A model generated the notes under the pieces. The model had not been told where the DNA came from, did no database searches, and saw nothing but the letters and a program-made list of their open reading frames with translations. A DNA stretch of 64,000 nucleotides. Source: Bin80 sp965220935 (GTDB lineage: Bacteria > Bacteroidota > Rhodothermia > Rhodothermales > Bin80). The position numbers were made by a program, and so were the translations under genes. Location: contig OZ244857.1 of assembly GCA_965220935.1 (NCBI GenBank), positions 3,844,001 through 3,908,000 of the forward strand, in the 5' to 3' direction. Every line of letters starts with the position of its first letter. The stretch's first letter is position 1. Shown piece by piece: positions 17,588 to 27,460 of the stretch.

Positions 17588-18691
17588 ATGCAGACCACAT
17601 CCCATCAAGTAGAGTTCTGTAATGCCAATTCAATGCAGAACGTCAGTTCTGAATCTATACATTTAGTCGTGACATCACCGCCTTACCCTATGATTCAGAT
17701 GTGGGATGAAATTTTTTGTGAGCAAAACCCTAAAATTAGCAAGCACCTTATCAGCGGTAATGGTCAGCTGGCTTTTGATCTGATGCATAACGAACTTAGT
17801 AAGGTGTGGAAAGAGGTAGATCGAGTGCTCGTGCCTGGCGGAATCAGTTGTATCAACATGGGGGATGCAACCAGAACCATTAACCAAAATTTTTGCCTGT
17901 ACCCTAATCATCACAAAGTAATTGAAAAATTTTTAAATCTTGGACATGTGAATCTGCCCAATATATTATGGCGCAAGGTGACCAACGCACCAAACAAGTT
18001 CATGGGATCTGGGATGATGCCTCCTGGGGCTTACGTTACCTTAGAGCATGAGTGGATTTTAATTTTTCGTAAGAACAGGAAACGGTCCTTCACTTCCATG
18101 GCAGATAAAATGAATCGGCGCGAAAGTTCGTTCTTTTGGGAGGAGAGAAATGCGTGGTTTAGCGATTTATGGAACTTACGGGGAGTCTCTCAGAAGCTAA
18201 ATAATGGTAAATCTCGTGACCGTAGTGCTTCATTCCCCTTTGAGATTCCATATAGATTGATCAATATGTTTTCTGTTAAGGGAGATATGGTATTAGATCC
18301 GTTTCTTGGTACAGGTACCACAACCTTAGCGGCGATTGCATGTGAGAGAAACAGTATTGGAATTGAGATTAGTACAAGTTTGGAAGAAACAATCAACGAG
18401 CGTATCACAACACTACCAATTTCAAAATTTCGTACGATCACGGACCAGAGGCTTAGCCGCCACAGAGAGTTTATTGAGAATTATTATAAGCCGCCCCGAT
18501 ATTACAATAAATTCCATGACTTTCCAGTCATAACACAAGTAGAAGAGGATATTAAAATGCGCACTCTATGTAACATTCTGCAGTCACAAACAGGATTTAT
18601 CGCCCAATATAGCAGTGGTCAGCACGATGCGTCAAGTATCCTTGATTCATCAAATGTAATTGAAATTGAACCGTCAGTTTCTTCTTTGTAA
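17588..18691 (+). CDS. N4-cytosine DNA methyltransferase (MthZI/MjaI-like)
   Basis: A 367-residue beta-type amino-methyltransferase. The catalytic motif TSPPYP near residue 33 indicates an N4-cytosine (or N6-adenine) enzyme, and the SAM-binding motif VLDPFLGTGTTTLAA near residue 235 comes after it. TSPPYPMIQMWDEIF resembles the CTAG-specific family (MthZI, MjaI), and the neighbouring restriction gene is of the same family, so CTAG is the likely target (inference). The restriction gene lies convergent on the other strand and is frameshifted, leaving this as an orphan modification enzyme. Its last 73 bases overlap the restriction gene's end. Confidence 0.88.
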   Translation: MQTTSHQVEFCNANSMQNVSSESIHLVVTSPPYPMIQMWDEIFCEQNPKISKHLISGNGQLAFDLMHNELSKVWKEVDRVLVPGGISCINMGDATRTINQNFCLYPNHHKVIEKFLNLGHVNLPNILWRKVTNAPNKFMGSGMMPPGAYVTLEHEWILIFRKNRKRSFTSMADKMNRRESSFFWEERNAWFSDLWNLRGVSQKLNNGKSRDRSASFPFEIPYRLINMFSVKGDMVLDPFLGTGTTTLAAIACERNSIGIEISTSLEETINERITTLPISKFRTITDQRLSRHREFIENYYKPPRYYNKFHDFPVITQVEEDIKMRTLCNILQSQTGFIAQYSSGQHDASSILDSSNVIEIEPSVSSL

Positions 18692-19253
18692 GATATAAGC
18701 GTGTGAGTGGGCAGGATGATGCCCATGAGAACGTGATAAGGCTCGCCATTCCTCTTTTTCACTTGTATAGCAGTATCACCAATAAATCCATCAATTCCCT
18801 TGCTTTCTTCATCTGGAGATGCAAGTCTATATTTCATTTTGCAAAAGTCAGCAGCTTTTCTAATTGCAATTTCGTGGTATTTCACTCCTTTGTATGATTT
18901 ATAAATCACGAGATCAATTACCCATTTGCGAATCAGATCGCGATCTATCTTATGAATTGCCTCAATATAATTCTGAAATTTATCATAAATTTTATCAGTT
19001 GCGTTTCAATGGACTCGGGGTGGTGTTTTGTGTACCATTTTTTCCATTCTTCAACATTATCAATTGCCGCATCTTCCTTAAATTGCAAAACTAAGTCACT
19101 CATTTGTCCAACTACATGACTCCTTGTGGCTTGGGCAGTGTTACTGATTAAGTTGATGATTTGTGTGGTATACTTTGGAAAGACGATTCCTAAAAGTTCT
19201 TCCTTAATTTGACTTGCACTTATCTTTAGATTTGTCATGAAATGCTTCTGCAA
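18619..19253 (-). pseudogene. MjaI-like restriction endonuclease, one frameshift
   Basis: Two minus-strand frames make one protein. The first (19253-18945) has PKYTTQIINLISNTAQATR and VVGQMSDLVLQF followed by EEWKKWYTKHHPESIE, as in the MjaI family. The second reads AIHKIDRDLIRKWVIDLVIY, then KGVKYHEIAIRKAA, YRLASPDEESKGIDGFIGD and TAIQVKKR, which carries the likely catalytic D...xVKK core. The frame changes at about 18970-18990, and one base restores continuity. The protein is therefore probably dead while the methylase beside it is intact, the order of loss expected for a decaying R-M system. Confidence 0.75.
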
Positions 19254-19683
19254 TGCATTGGAACACCGAAAACAATAAACTATGGTACATGTTCAAAATA
19301 CAGGGTTGACTTGCCTTACTGAATTCCGTTCTCTTAACTCCTTGCTATATAGGGCTCTTATTTATGTGCCTACTCAAAAACCAGATGATTCTATCGTATT
19401 TTTGTGAATACAAGTCTAAGCCACCACATAGAATGCATTCGAAAGTCCTCAAATTTCTGCATGATTCGCCAACAGTTTTAACCACATTAATTGTTCCATA
19501 CGTGCGTTTTGGTGTGAACTGTGAATAGAAAAAATTTGCACACGCCATTCTTGAAAGGATTTTCCTGAGATCTGGTACAATTGCACTCGTTCTTCAAACG
19601 GTTACCTTTGAAGTCCTATGAATGCGTCTAACTTCACGTTAACAAAAATTGATAATAGTACAAGAAAGTGAAGTATGTTGTGA
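19254..19683. other. Intergenic, nothing supportable
   Basis: AT-rich DNA upstream of the restriction pseudogene, probably including its promoter. A 67-codon minus-strand frame (19345-19548) has no recognisable features and I do not call it. Confidence 0.4.
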
Positions 19684-19761
19684 ATCAAGGCGGCTTTCGA
19701 AAAGGCTGAAGCTCTGAAAAAGAAGATGGGACTGCCCAAATACTTTTTCACCTTGACCTAA
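19684..19761 (+). pseudogene. C-terminal fragment of an unknown gene before a terminator
   Basis: A 25-codon tail without a start codon (IKAAFEKAEALKKKMGLPKY, then FFTLT and TAA) is followed within 17 bp by a terminator hairpin. The lysine- and alanine-rich helix looks like the end of a real protein cut off by recombination. The parent family is not recognised. Confidence 0.35.
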
Positions 19762-19777
19762 TCTCCTCAGAGATAGC

Positions 19778-19801
19778 CCACCGAGCGGTGGTCCCTTTTT
19801 T
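19778..19801 (+). terminator. Rho-independent terminator
   Basis: Stem CCACC / GGTGG with loop GAGC (19778-19791), followed by TCCC and six Ts. Plus-strand direction. It would serve the truncated gene tail just upstream. Confidence 0.65.
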
Positions 19802-19854
19802 GTCCTTCCTCAACAATGAGAGCCATTCATGAGGTGACGTTGCGTTCACATCCA

Positions 19855-20646
19855 TCATTTAGACTTTTGACCAATAAGTCCAGCTGCGTAGGAAGCATTG
19901 TAGAGGGTGTTCAGCTCGTTAGGGTTTAGCGGAATAATTTGCAGGTCAATAAGCAGGTCTCCCGCTCTCTTCGTTTCGGATTTCACGCCGCGTCCTTTGA
20001 GTCTTATCTTGGTTCCAGGTGTGGAATTAGGGGGTACATCAATGGCAATCTCTTCTCCGTAGGGGTCAACGAGGGTATGTGAGCACCCTAGCAATGCTTC
20101 AAGCCCGTTGACAGGTAGTTTCATGTGCAGTGTGCTTCCTTTGCGATTAAAGATGGGATGTGGGAGGACTTTGATCGTGAAAATACGGGAACCAGGATCT
20201 TCTGAAGCGCGGATGCGAAATTTATTCTTGACTCCAGAAGGTAGAACGATTCTGGTCAGAGATCCATCTTTTCCTCTGATGATAACGGGGCCGCCGCGAA
20301 GAGCACGTTCAAGAGAAATATTCACGACATTACTGCGTCCGCCAAACAATTCTTCAAAGAACTCACCTATACTGGTAAATAAATCATCTACGAAGACAGG
20401 CGATGGATCAGGGCGCATAGTGTGCCTAAGTTGGTCATAGGCCTTACGTCGGCTAGGATCGGATAGGATGCTGTAGGCCTGCTGGAGTTGCTTAAATCGC
20501 TCTTCAGCTTGATCATCTCCTGGGTTACGATCTGGATGATATCGCTGGGCGAGTTGTCGATAGGCAACCTTGATGTCCTCTGGCGTAGCGGAGCTACTGA
20601 TCTCCATCACTGAATAAAGATCATCGGCAGTGGTTAAGCGAGGCAT
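19855..20646 (-). CDS. cbpA: DnaJ-family co-chaperone without zinc finger (CbpA-like)
   Basis: A 263-residue type II J-protein. Residues 9-75 form the J-domain with the HPD motif in YHPDRNPG that stimulates DnaK ATPase. A short linker with acidic and Phe-rich residues (FTSIGEFFEELFGG) follows, then the C-terminal substrate-binding beta-domains (VLPHPIFNRKGSTLHMKLPV, IDVPPNSTPGTKIRLKGRGV). The Cys4 zinc-finger region is absent. Its 3' end is duplicated at 16788-16827. It may serve the main DnaK; it is not next to the Hsp70 at 46.8 kb. Confidence 0.9.
   Translation of the reverse strand: MPRLTTADDLYSVMEISSSATPEDIKVAYRQLAQRYHPDRNPGDDQAEERFKQLQQAYSILSDPSRRKAYDQLRHTMRPDPSPVFVDDLFTSIGEFFEELFGGRSNVVNISLERALRGGPVIIRGKDGSLTRIVLPSGVKNKFRIRASEDPGSRIFTIKVLPHPIFNRKGSTLHMKLPVNGLEALLGCSHTLVDPYGEEIAIDVPPNSTPGTKIRLKGRGVKSETKRAGDLLIDLQIIPLNPNELNTLYNASYAAGLIGQKSK
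19867..19906 (+). repeat. Direct repeat flanking the MjaI-like R-M island, copy B
   Basis: Matches copy A (16788-16827) at 33 of 40 positions. It covers the last codons of cbpA read antisense. Integration at the 3' end of a gene with duplication of that end is typical of site-specific islands, but no integrase gene is left here. Confidence 0.65.
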
Positions 20647-20923
20647 TGCTTAGTCTGAGGAGTTCATGACTAGTCAGGAGCAATTATTGCTAAAAAATGA
20701 TCCATGAATCTAATTCAAAAGCGGAGATATCCGAACTCTGAGTCACGGTCAGAATCAGAATGAAACACAGAGTATCTGGTTTAATGCACGATCACACATT
20801 TCTCGCCGTTTCCTGTATCCCAAAAAACTTCATCATAGGTACTTGAGTTTCAGTCTGAAAGTAAAATCAAGGTGCAGAGTTTCATCTCATTATGTCAGCA
20901 ACCTCGTCATAGTTCCAAAACCG

Positions 20924-22525
20924 TTAGAATCCGTTACCCTCAGATCGCCAACGTAGGAACACGTCTTCTAAATCTTTCATCAGAGGTTGAATATCGCTGT
21001 CAATATGTGAAGTTTCTTCGTATGCTACGGTTTGGCATATGATTGGAATATCCAAATTAATGGCGCTAGATAGCGCTCGAAGTTTTGCTTTAGCAATTTC
21101 TGAGGGTGAATCTGAAGCAGAATCATAGATTAGATCAATATTTCTGATTTGAGTGATTAGTTCCTGGTGATTAATATGTAACTCTGCTGCTTTGAGTGGG
21201 ATGTGCTCTTGTAATCTAGTCCAGACCCATATCTCAGGGACGTCGCTACCTGGCAAGAATAATACGGGAACATTACGATCGGCGGCATCCAATATCTGAT
21301 GCTTCGTTTTAGCGTCTCTTTTATCGCCGTCAAGGACAAATACAAATCCATGAATCATATCAAAACTCTTGAATGCTTTGGCATGTGCTGGAAACTCTTC
21401 AGCACCAGTGTTACGACCAATTCGCACAGACTCCCTGCTTATTCGCATACGTGGCATCAATGCATCAAATATGCCCTTTAAAATACCTTCAGCCGTCTTA
21501 TCTTCACAGAGTATGTTCAGTTGTTGGTCAGAGCGTCCATAGAGTGCATCCTGAATAACGTCGCGATAAGCAGGGCGCGCGGTGATAGTGCCAACTTGAT
21601 CTCGCTCCAGAAAGATGCGTCCATGTGGAGGAACAGAATTCAACACAACTGGACTGTGGGAAGTTACAATGATTTGTAAGTTACTTCGTAGTGCCAATTG
21701 TTGCAACTGTAGCATGAGAAGTTGCTGAGCGAATGGATGCAGTCCAGCTTCCACTTCATCTATAAGCACCAGTGCATTTTCCATGTGCGCGACTTCTTTT
21801 GCAAGTCGCAAAAGCGCTCGTTCACCGGCGGCCATGTGCAATTCAGAGTACTTTATACCTCCTTTCTGAGTAGCAAATAGTAAACTCTTAGAACCGCTGG
21901 TCAGGTCAATCACGGCAGAGTAGTGAAAGGGAAGCATCTGTTGAGCGAATTCAATCTGCAGTGCTGTCAGGGGGCTTTTTTCTGGCATCTCCCTCATTCT
22001 AGACATACTGAGCACACCGCGCACTTCTGACGGGTTACTCAAGTTACTTAGTGTTCTGAGATATACGAGCCTCTCTGGTTGGTTCGCATTCTTTCGCCCA
22101 AAATAACTGCGGCTCCAGACTTTAACACGTTGCCATCGCATAGATTGTCTACCAGTTGGCGTGGCATAGTGAAAATCAAGGATGATTTTTCTATGCTCAT
22201 CCTGATGTGTCCCAGACTTTGGCCGAAAGTCGGGGAAAACAGTAGATGGGACGAAGTCTCGAACTCCTGAATTAGGGACTCTGTAGGCACATGCAGCAGC
22301 AAATAACACGGTTGACTTACCTGTGGCATTACCGCCAGCGATTACACTGACGGGGTAGTCAAATGAAACGGAGAGTTGGTCAATACCGCGTATACCATGA
22401 AGATGAACCTCTTGTAAAAAGTGCGGCATATGGGGTTTTTTCCCCATAAGGTTTTCCCATAGATCGTGTAAGCGCCTTTCTATCATTGGAGACTCCGCCT
22501 TTCTACAGAACAGGTTGAACAGCAC
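20924..22525 (-). CDS. OLD-like ATPase with C-terminal TOPRIM nuclease domain
   Basis: A 533-residue protein. The ABC-type ATPase half has Walker A AGGNATGKSTVLFAA near residue 63, signature region AAGERALLRLAKE, Walker B ALVLIDEVEAGLHP near 255 and H-loop VTSHSPVVL. The C-terminal part (about 330-533) looks like a TOPRIM domain: ILCEDKTAEGIL supplies the first acidic residue and GFVFVLDGDKRD the DxD. This is the plan of OLD-family nucleases, which act in phage defence (P2 OLD, GajA). No UvrD-like or reverse-transcriptase partner is adjacent, so it would be a stand-alone type. Translation probably begins at the internal ATG of MIERRLHDLW (residue 14). It is one of the few intact defence-like genes here. 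Confidence 0.8.
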   Translation of the reverse strand: MLFNLFCRKAESPMIERRLHDLWENLMGKKPHMPHFLQEVHLHGIRGIDQLSVSFDYPVSVIAGGNATGKSTVLFAAACAYRVPNSGVRDFVPSTVFPDFRPKSGTHQDEHRKIILDFHYATPTGRQSMRWQRVKVWSRSYFGRKNANQPERLVYLRTLSNLSNPSEVRGVLSMSRMREMPEKSPLTALQIEFAQQMLPFHYSAVIDLTSGSKSLLFATQKGGIKYSELHMAAGERALLRLAKEVAHMENALVLIDEVEAGLHPFAQQLLMLQLQQLALRSNLQIIVTSHSPVVLNSVPPHGRIFLERDQVGTITARPAYRDVIQDALYGRSDQQLNILCEDKTAEGILKGIFDALMPRMRISRESVRIGRNTGAEEFPAHAKAFKSFDMIHGFVFVLDGDKRDAKTKHQILDAADRNVPVLFLPGSDVPEIWVWTRLQEHIPLKAAELHINHQELITQIRNIDLIYDSASDSPSEIAKAKLRALSSAINLDIPIICQTVAYEETSHIDSDIQPLMKDLEDVFLRWRSEGNGF

Positions 22526-22649
22526 CCAAGAATCTATGTTTCTTGGGATTCAGTGGTTTATTCGGACATGAATCGCCGTCTATTTATCAGTGAACAGCAA
22601 TTTTACATAGAACTGTCTATCTAGTGCCTGCTAAAAAACCTAGATTTGG

Positions 22650-23040
22650 CAGAATTCGGAAAATACTATGGATTGAACGCTCTTATTTTTGGGTCTCCCA
22701 TTTTAAGAGTGGGTTGGCCGATTTTTTTCCAGCAGTGAGCACAGGGATTTTATTGCTTTCATCACGATCAAAGTGCTCAATCAAATAGTTTGTTGGTTGT
22801 TCGCACTGAAGTATCTCCCCCAGCTTTCCTTTCTACTTCCTCTTCATCAAATCTCAGTATTTCCTCTCTACAGTACTGATGCTGTTTTTTTTCTGGCTTC
22901 CGGATCCGCTTTGGGCAGAATCTGTAATTCTTTCTGCAACGCTATATACGTACCCAGAATCTCAACAATCGCATTCTGAACTTCCAAAGGCGGAATAGGA
23001 ATGCGGAGGTTCTTGAATTTTTTTCATGTTCACTGACGGG
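22650..23040 (-). pseudogene. hsdS: Remnant of type I R-M specificity subunit HsdS
   Basis: Minus-strand reading gives KNLRIPIPPLEVQNAIVEIL and then EARKKTAS, a stop, REEILRFDEEEVE, and in another frame QPTNYLIEHFDRDESNKIPV followed by LTAGKKS. These match the conserved central and repeat regions of HsdS between target-recognition domains. Several stops and frame changes and missing recognition domains show it is dead. It lies directly downstream of the hsdM pseudogene in the normal hsdM-hsdS order. Confidence 0.65.
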
Positions 23041-23046
23041 AAACTT

Positions 23047-24453
23047 TCAGGTTTCATATTTTTTGCACCATTGTCCGAGAATAAATCCATAATGAAACAT
23101 GAATTTCATATCCCGATTTGCGGAACGGTTCACTCTTTTTGATAGAACAGTGAATCGTTGATTTGCTGATGAATCAACACTGCTGGCATCAATAAACTGT
23201 ATCGTGGTATTGGTTTTATGTTTGGAAAGGACTAGTACATTCATGGCATAGGAAGTGCCATAAAACAGGTTAGCTGCCAGTGAAATTACCGTTCCACATA
23301 GTTATTGTCTACCAGATACTTACGGATTTTCTGCTCTATACCCCTACGATAGAAAATACCTGAAAAGCACACAATGGCCGCACGACCTTTACTGGAAAGA
23401 TAATTGAGTGCATGCAATACAAAGGCAAAGTCTGCCTTATTTTTGGGGGGAAGTATCCCCACTGGTGCAAAGCGATCATCGTTAATCAGAGTCGGATCAT
23501 CAGAACCTATCCATTTCATGGAGTAGGCGGGTTGGAAACGATGACATCAAATGGTTTCTCGTGGCTAAAAGATGGATCAATGAGGGTATTGCCCAACTGT
23601 ATATTGAACTTATCGTAGTTGATGTTATGTAAGAACATATATTCATCCGTGCCATATTGTAAGTGGTGGAATGAATCTCCTGACCGAATAACCCCTCTTC
23701 AGTGAAATGACCTTTTAAGTGCTTTTGTGCCTGTAGCAGTAAAGAACCCGAGCCAGCGGCAGGATCATAGATTTTGTTCACACTTGTCTGCCCATGCAAG
23801 GCAATCCCGGCAATAAGTCTTGATACGTGTTGTGGAGTAAATATTGCACCCCCCGGATATACCTGCATTGGCAGCATAGCTAGAAATGAGGGATTCATAG
23901 GCATCACCAAATAGGTCAATTTCTCTTTCATAGTCATTACCAAACTCTAGCTTTTCCACTCCTTGAGCACGGCGGCAAGGCGAGCATTTTTATCTTGAAC
24001 GGTATAGCCAAGACGATTGCTGGTGATGTCAAAGTCGTCAAAAAGCCCCTTGATATCACATTCAGAGGGGTAACCTGTGGCAGAACTTTCAATACTGGAA
24101 AATATTTTGGCTAGATCAGTATTTAAACTGTCGTTGGTATGAGCGGTAATGTTATCAAATAGCTGGCTGGGATAGCCCTTAGTCTTGATGGCATCATCTT
24201 TAATCTCAGACGTAATAATGTCGTCAGGTAATTTTGAATAGTTGATATCATCATCATTACCTTCCATATAGCTTGCAAGGTTTTCAGTTATAAAGCGATA
24301 AAACAGAGTGCCGAGTACATACTGTTTGAAATCCCAGCCATCACCTGCACCGCGCACATGATTGGCGATTTCCCAGATTTGCTGTTGCACAAGGGCACGT
24401 TGGTGATTGGCAGAAGTGCCATTATTCTTACTCATGATGATCCGGTTATCCAA
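23047..24453 (-). pseudogene. hsdM: Type I R-M methyltransferase HsdM, multiple frameshifts
   Basis: The N-terminal domain is open from ATG 24453 (or the internal M of MSKNNGTS) to 23947: WEIANHVRGAGDGWDFKQYV and LGTLFYRFITENLA are typical of HsdM. The frame then breaks repeatedly. FGDAYESLISSYAANAG and HGQTSVNKIYDPAAGSGSLL (SAM motif I), then FFGQEI-like GLFGQEIHSTTYNMARMN, KWIGSDDPTLINDDRFAP, KADFAFVLHALNYLSSKGRA and NVLVLSKHKTNTTIQFIDAS lie in at least four different frames. The catalytic NPPY stretch falls at a damaged junction near 23530. The locus cannot make an active enzyme. hsdR was not found in the window. Confidence 0.85.
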
Positions 24454-25085
24454 GAAACATAGTTAGGCGACATTGGAAACTGTCAAGAATCTGAAAAGGG
24501 ATTTCGAATTCAGATGCATTAACCTTCAACCATCTACCACAGCGAGAGACTTATAGTCCAATTTTGAAGCGAATGTCGCCAATAAACTCAATTGAGTCGG
24601 ATATTACTGAATACCTAAAATATGCGAATATCTTTCATGGTTGTTCTACGTCCGATCTCCACAGTCAAATCGCAATGATTGCCAGATTGAGCTAAGGAAC
24701 TGTCCAGTTACGAAATCTGGTGAAATGAAGATCAATCATCTCCATATGAGCAGATGTGAACTCCTGATTCCCCACTTTCTTGCTTGGTGTTCTTGATTGC
24801 ACTCATGGATGTTTCTAATGAGCTCTTGTCTTCCTTCTACAAGCGATTTTTGACATTTTCCAGTCCCTACTTGATGCAACGAAGACCAAAATAATGACTG
24901 GGCGTCGCTAAGTGAAAAGACGACCAGAATATCCCGTCGTGGACTGTAGTGGGACTACGAATAGGAAATTAGCACCGACTATGAAAATAGATAACCGTAT
25001 CATTTCCTTAATTCTTGCTCAGAATTCTATCTGAAGTTAACCCTATTTTACCAGATTAATTTTCTAGACGCGATGAATGAATCAA
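24454..25085. other. Intergenic, nothing supportable except a repeat word
   Basis: No gene of useful length on either strand. The word CTGAAGTTAACCCT at 25031-25044 also occurs at the inverted repeat near 35910, which hints at a shared mobile-element end. Otherwise featureless. Confidence 0.4.
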
Positions 25086-26110
25086 CTAGTAACCTGTATA
25101 GGTAAACTCCGCTCGGAAGATAGATGCATCAAAAATAACATTGTGATAGCCGGCATTCTGGAACCCATTAACGAGCTTGGATACCTGCCGCCCCCAGACA
25201 TCGTATTCGATCAGCGTGACATCGACACTTTTTGGAATACCATAGGTGATGGATGTTGAAGGATTAAATGGATTGGGGTAGGCTTCATTTAATATAGCAG
25301 TATTGGGCCGTTGGTCATGCTGAGTCCGAAATTCTCTCTCTACCTGTGCCTTGTTGAGTCCACAATGTGGCGAAGCATCAATATTGTGAATATACTCAAA
25401 GTCCGTTTTCTGTTGAGTCCCAGAGGTAACCGTCAGTTTAAGATATAAATCCTGACTTGGTGGCATGATCGTTGTATAGCTGCATCACTACAGGAAATGC
25501 CGTTGCAACTTGTCTTCCACTGATAAGAATATGACCCAATTCCACCATAAGCACTTGAGCCGAAGCGGAGAGGATCACCAGCGCATGCGCCGTTGGTGCT
25601 TGATAGGATGATGCCCCTGAGATGGTCTCCAGTATGGAAATTAGCTATGCGGTATCTCGAAGCTTCTGAGTAACATTATTTTTTGATATTCCAAAATCAT
25701 TAATATCTGGATTTGAAAAATATGGAATTCTAGAGCCTTTTTTCGTCAGCAACTGATGCATGATTGTACATAGAACCTTACCTCCAGAGATTGACCACTG
25801 ATACCCATGAGCACTTCCAGAAGTATCATCACATCCTCCACTACTCAGAATACTGCATTGCTGGTGACGTCCTCCCTGAAGATGGCCTAGTTCGTGGGCA
25901 AATGTGAGTTTTGATGTTACAAGTCCACTTCAACGATCGCGTACGCAGTAGCATAGCGAGCCACAATACTATCAGCCCTACCATAGATGGATCCTCCGTT
26001 TTCACCTGTGAAATCAGCATCTGTGAGCAAGATGAGAACATATGCCCAGAACTCACTCCTAAGGCTGTCCGCTTCTTCGTGTGACATTGATCCGAGAGAT
26101 CACCTCCTAT
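25086..26110 (-). pseudogene. Secreted metzincin-like protease with type IX sorting domain, decayed
   Basis: On the minus strand at about 25915-25850 one frame reads TFAHELGHLQGGRHQQCSIL, which contains the zinc-binding motif HExxHxxGxxH of metzincin peptidases. Further on, 25466-25086 encodes AYPNPFNPSTSITYGIPKS and VTLIEYDVWGRQVSKLVNGF, the classic type IX secretion C-terminal sorting domain; its end, LPSGVYLYRL, is in a different frame from the start. Stops and frame changes interrupt the rest, so the gene is dead. It shows that this lineage once exported proteases by the type IX system, in line with porX at 13.7 kb. Confidence 0.7.
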
Positions 26111-26538
26111 ATCTGATTTTATCTCCTCAAAACTGATTGTTTCAACACAGGCAGAGAAACGGTTAACTCACTGCAAGTGATTCCGCTATGAGAATAGGCA
26201 GCAGTCACGCTGCTGAGTGCAGCTACAGCAGTTGATATCTATCTCCGACATCATACTCAGCATTTTCAGTGAAGAGCACCAATACTTCAATATTCTTATT
26301 TGCAGAATTTGTCTTGTAGTCACGCGTTTGTGGTGATTTTCTTTGATCATCTGGTGATTCAATAGGCAGGCGGTCATCAATTAGATGATTTGGTCATCTT
26401 CACTTGTGATCACGCATGCATATCTCCACCTAGTGGCTCAATTTTAGGGAATTGTATACTTAATTTAAAATAGGTAGAATTTCGGAATTTTCTTAGTATA
26501 ATTATTGTATAAGATAGTACATTAGCAATTATTGTACT

Positions 26539-27460
26539 ATGAATCATTATCTTAGCATTCACGAGTTTAACCAACGGTTCCCAGATGAGAACGCTGCATG
26601 TGATTATATTGCCCAGCAACACTGGGGAGGCAATCCATGCTGTCCAAGATGATGTGGCAGTGAGAAAGTATATAAAATCAGTGGAGGCATGAACTACAAG
26701 TGTGGAAACTGCCCAAAAGGAAAGAACGGTTTTCCGATCGCACTGGAACTATTATGGAGCATTCACGGGTTCCATTACAAAAATGGCTTTAGCCATCAAC
26801 TTGATGATCAGTGCACGTAAAGGCTTATCAAGCATTCAGTTTGCCAAGCGTCTGGGAGTTACCCAGAAGATGGCATGGCATATGGAGTACCGTATTCGTA
26901 AAGCGTGTGAATCCAATGAGGATATTCCCTTGAAGGGAGATATTGAAATAGATGAGACCTATATTGGAGGGCAAGAATCCAACAAACACGCATCCAAGAA
27001 ACTCAATCAATGACGTGGATCCGTTGACAAGGCATCTGTGGTTGGACTGTAACAGCGGCAGGGCAAAGTCGTCGCCATGCATGTAGAAAAAGCAAATAGG
27101 ACTACCATCTATCCCATCATTGAAAAACATGTTGGAAAAGGATCATCAGTCTATACAGATGATCATAAGGTTTATGATAGTTTGCATGGAGCATTTGACC
27201 ATGAATCTGTCAAGCATTCAGCAGGTGAATGTGTAAAGGGCAAAGCCTCTACCAATAGTGTTGAACGTTTCTGGGCGTTAATCAAGCGCGCGTATTATGG
27301 AACGCATCACTGGTGGAGTTACAAGCACTTGCACAGGTACGTTGCTGAGTATGGTTACCTCATCTCACTGGCATCCATGCTATTTGGAGCATTGATCAAT
27401 AACAGTGAAGGCAAATCCCTTTCCTATCATCAACTCATCAATTCCTCTCATGGTTCGTAA
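26539..27460 (+). pseudogene. IS1595-family transposase, multiply disrupted
   Basis: From ATG 26539 the frame reads MNHYLSIHEFNQRFPDENAA, then a zinc-ribbon start GGNPCCPR, a TGA, and CGSEKVYKISGGMNYKCGNC. The TGA looks like a 3-base insertion. FSDRTGTIMEHSRVPLQKWL follows in a second frame and AINLMISARKGLSSIQFAKR in a third. IEIDETYIGG carries the first catalytic Asp. Two further stops (TGA near 27011, TAA near 27049) precede VYTDDHKVYDSLHG with the second Asp and NSVERFWALIKRAYYGTHH with the Glu. At least five lesions make this a clear pseudogene. Its final codons overlap the methylase start. Confidence 0.88.

Noticed and set aside
25077..25259. Plus-strand frame over the protease pseudogene
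   Set aside because: It is the complement of the type IX sorting domain coding region; the minus strand explains the sequence.
26539..27060. In-frame TGA codons in the IS1595 transposase as possible recoding (selenocysteine or alternative code)
   Set aside because: The same gene also has a TAA and two frame changes, and the first TGA looks like a 3-base insertion. Core genes use TGA as stop. Simple decay explains it.
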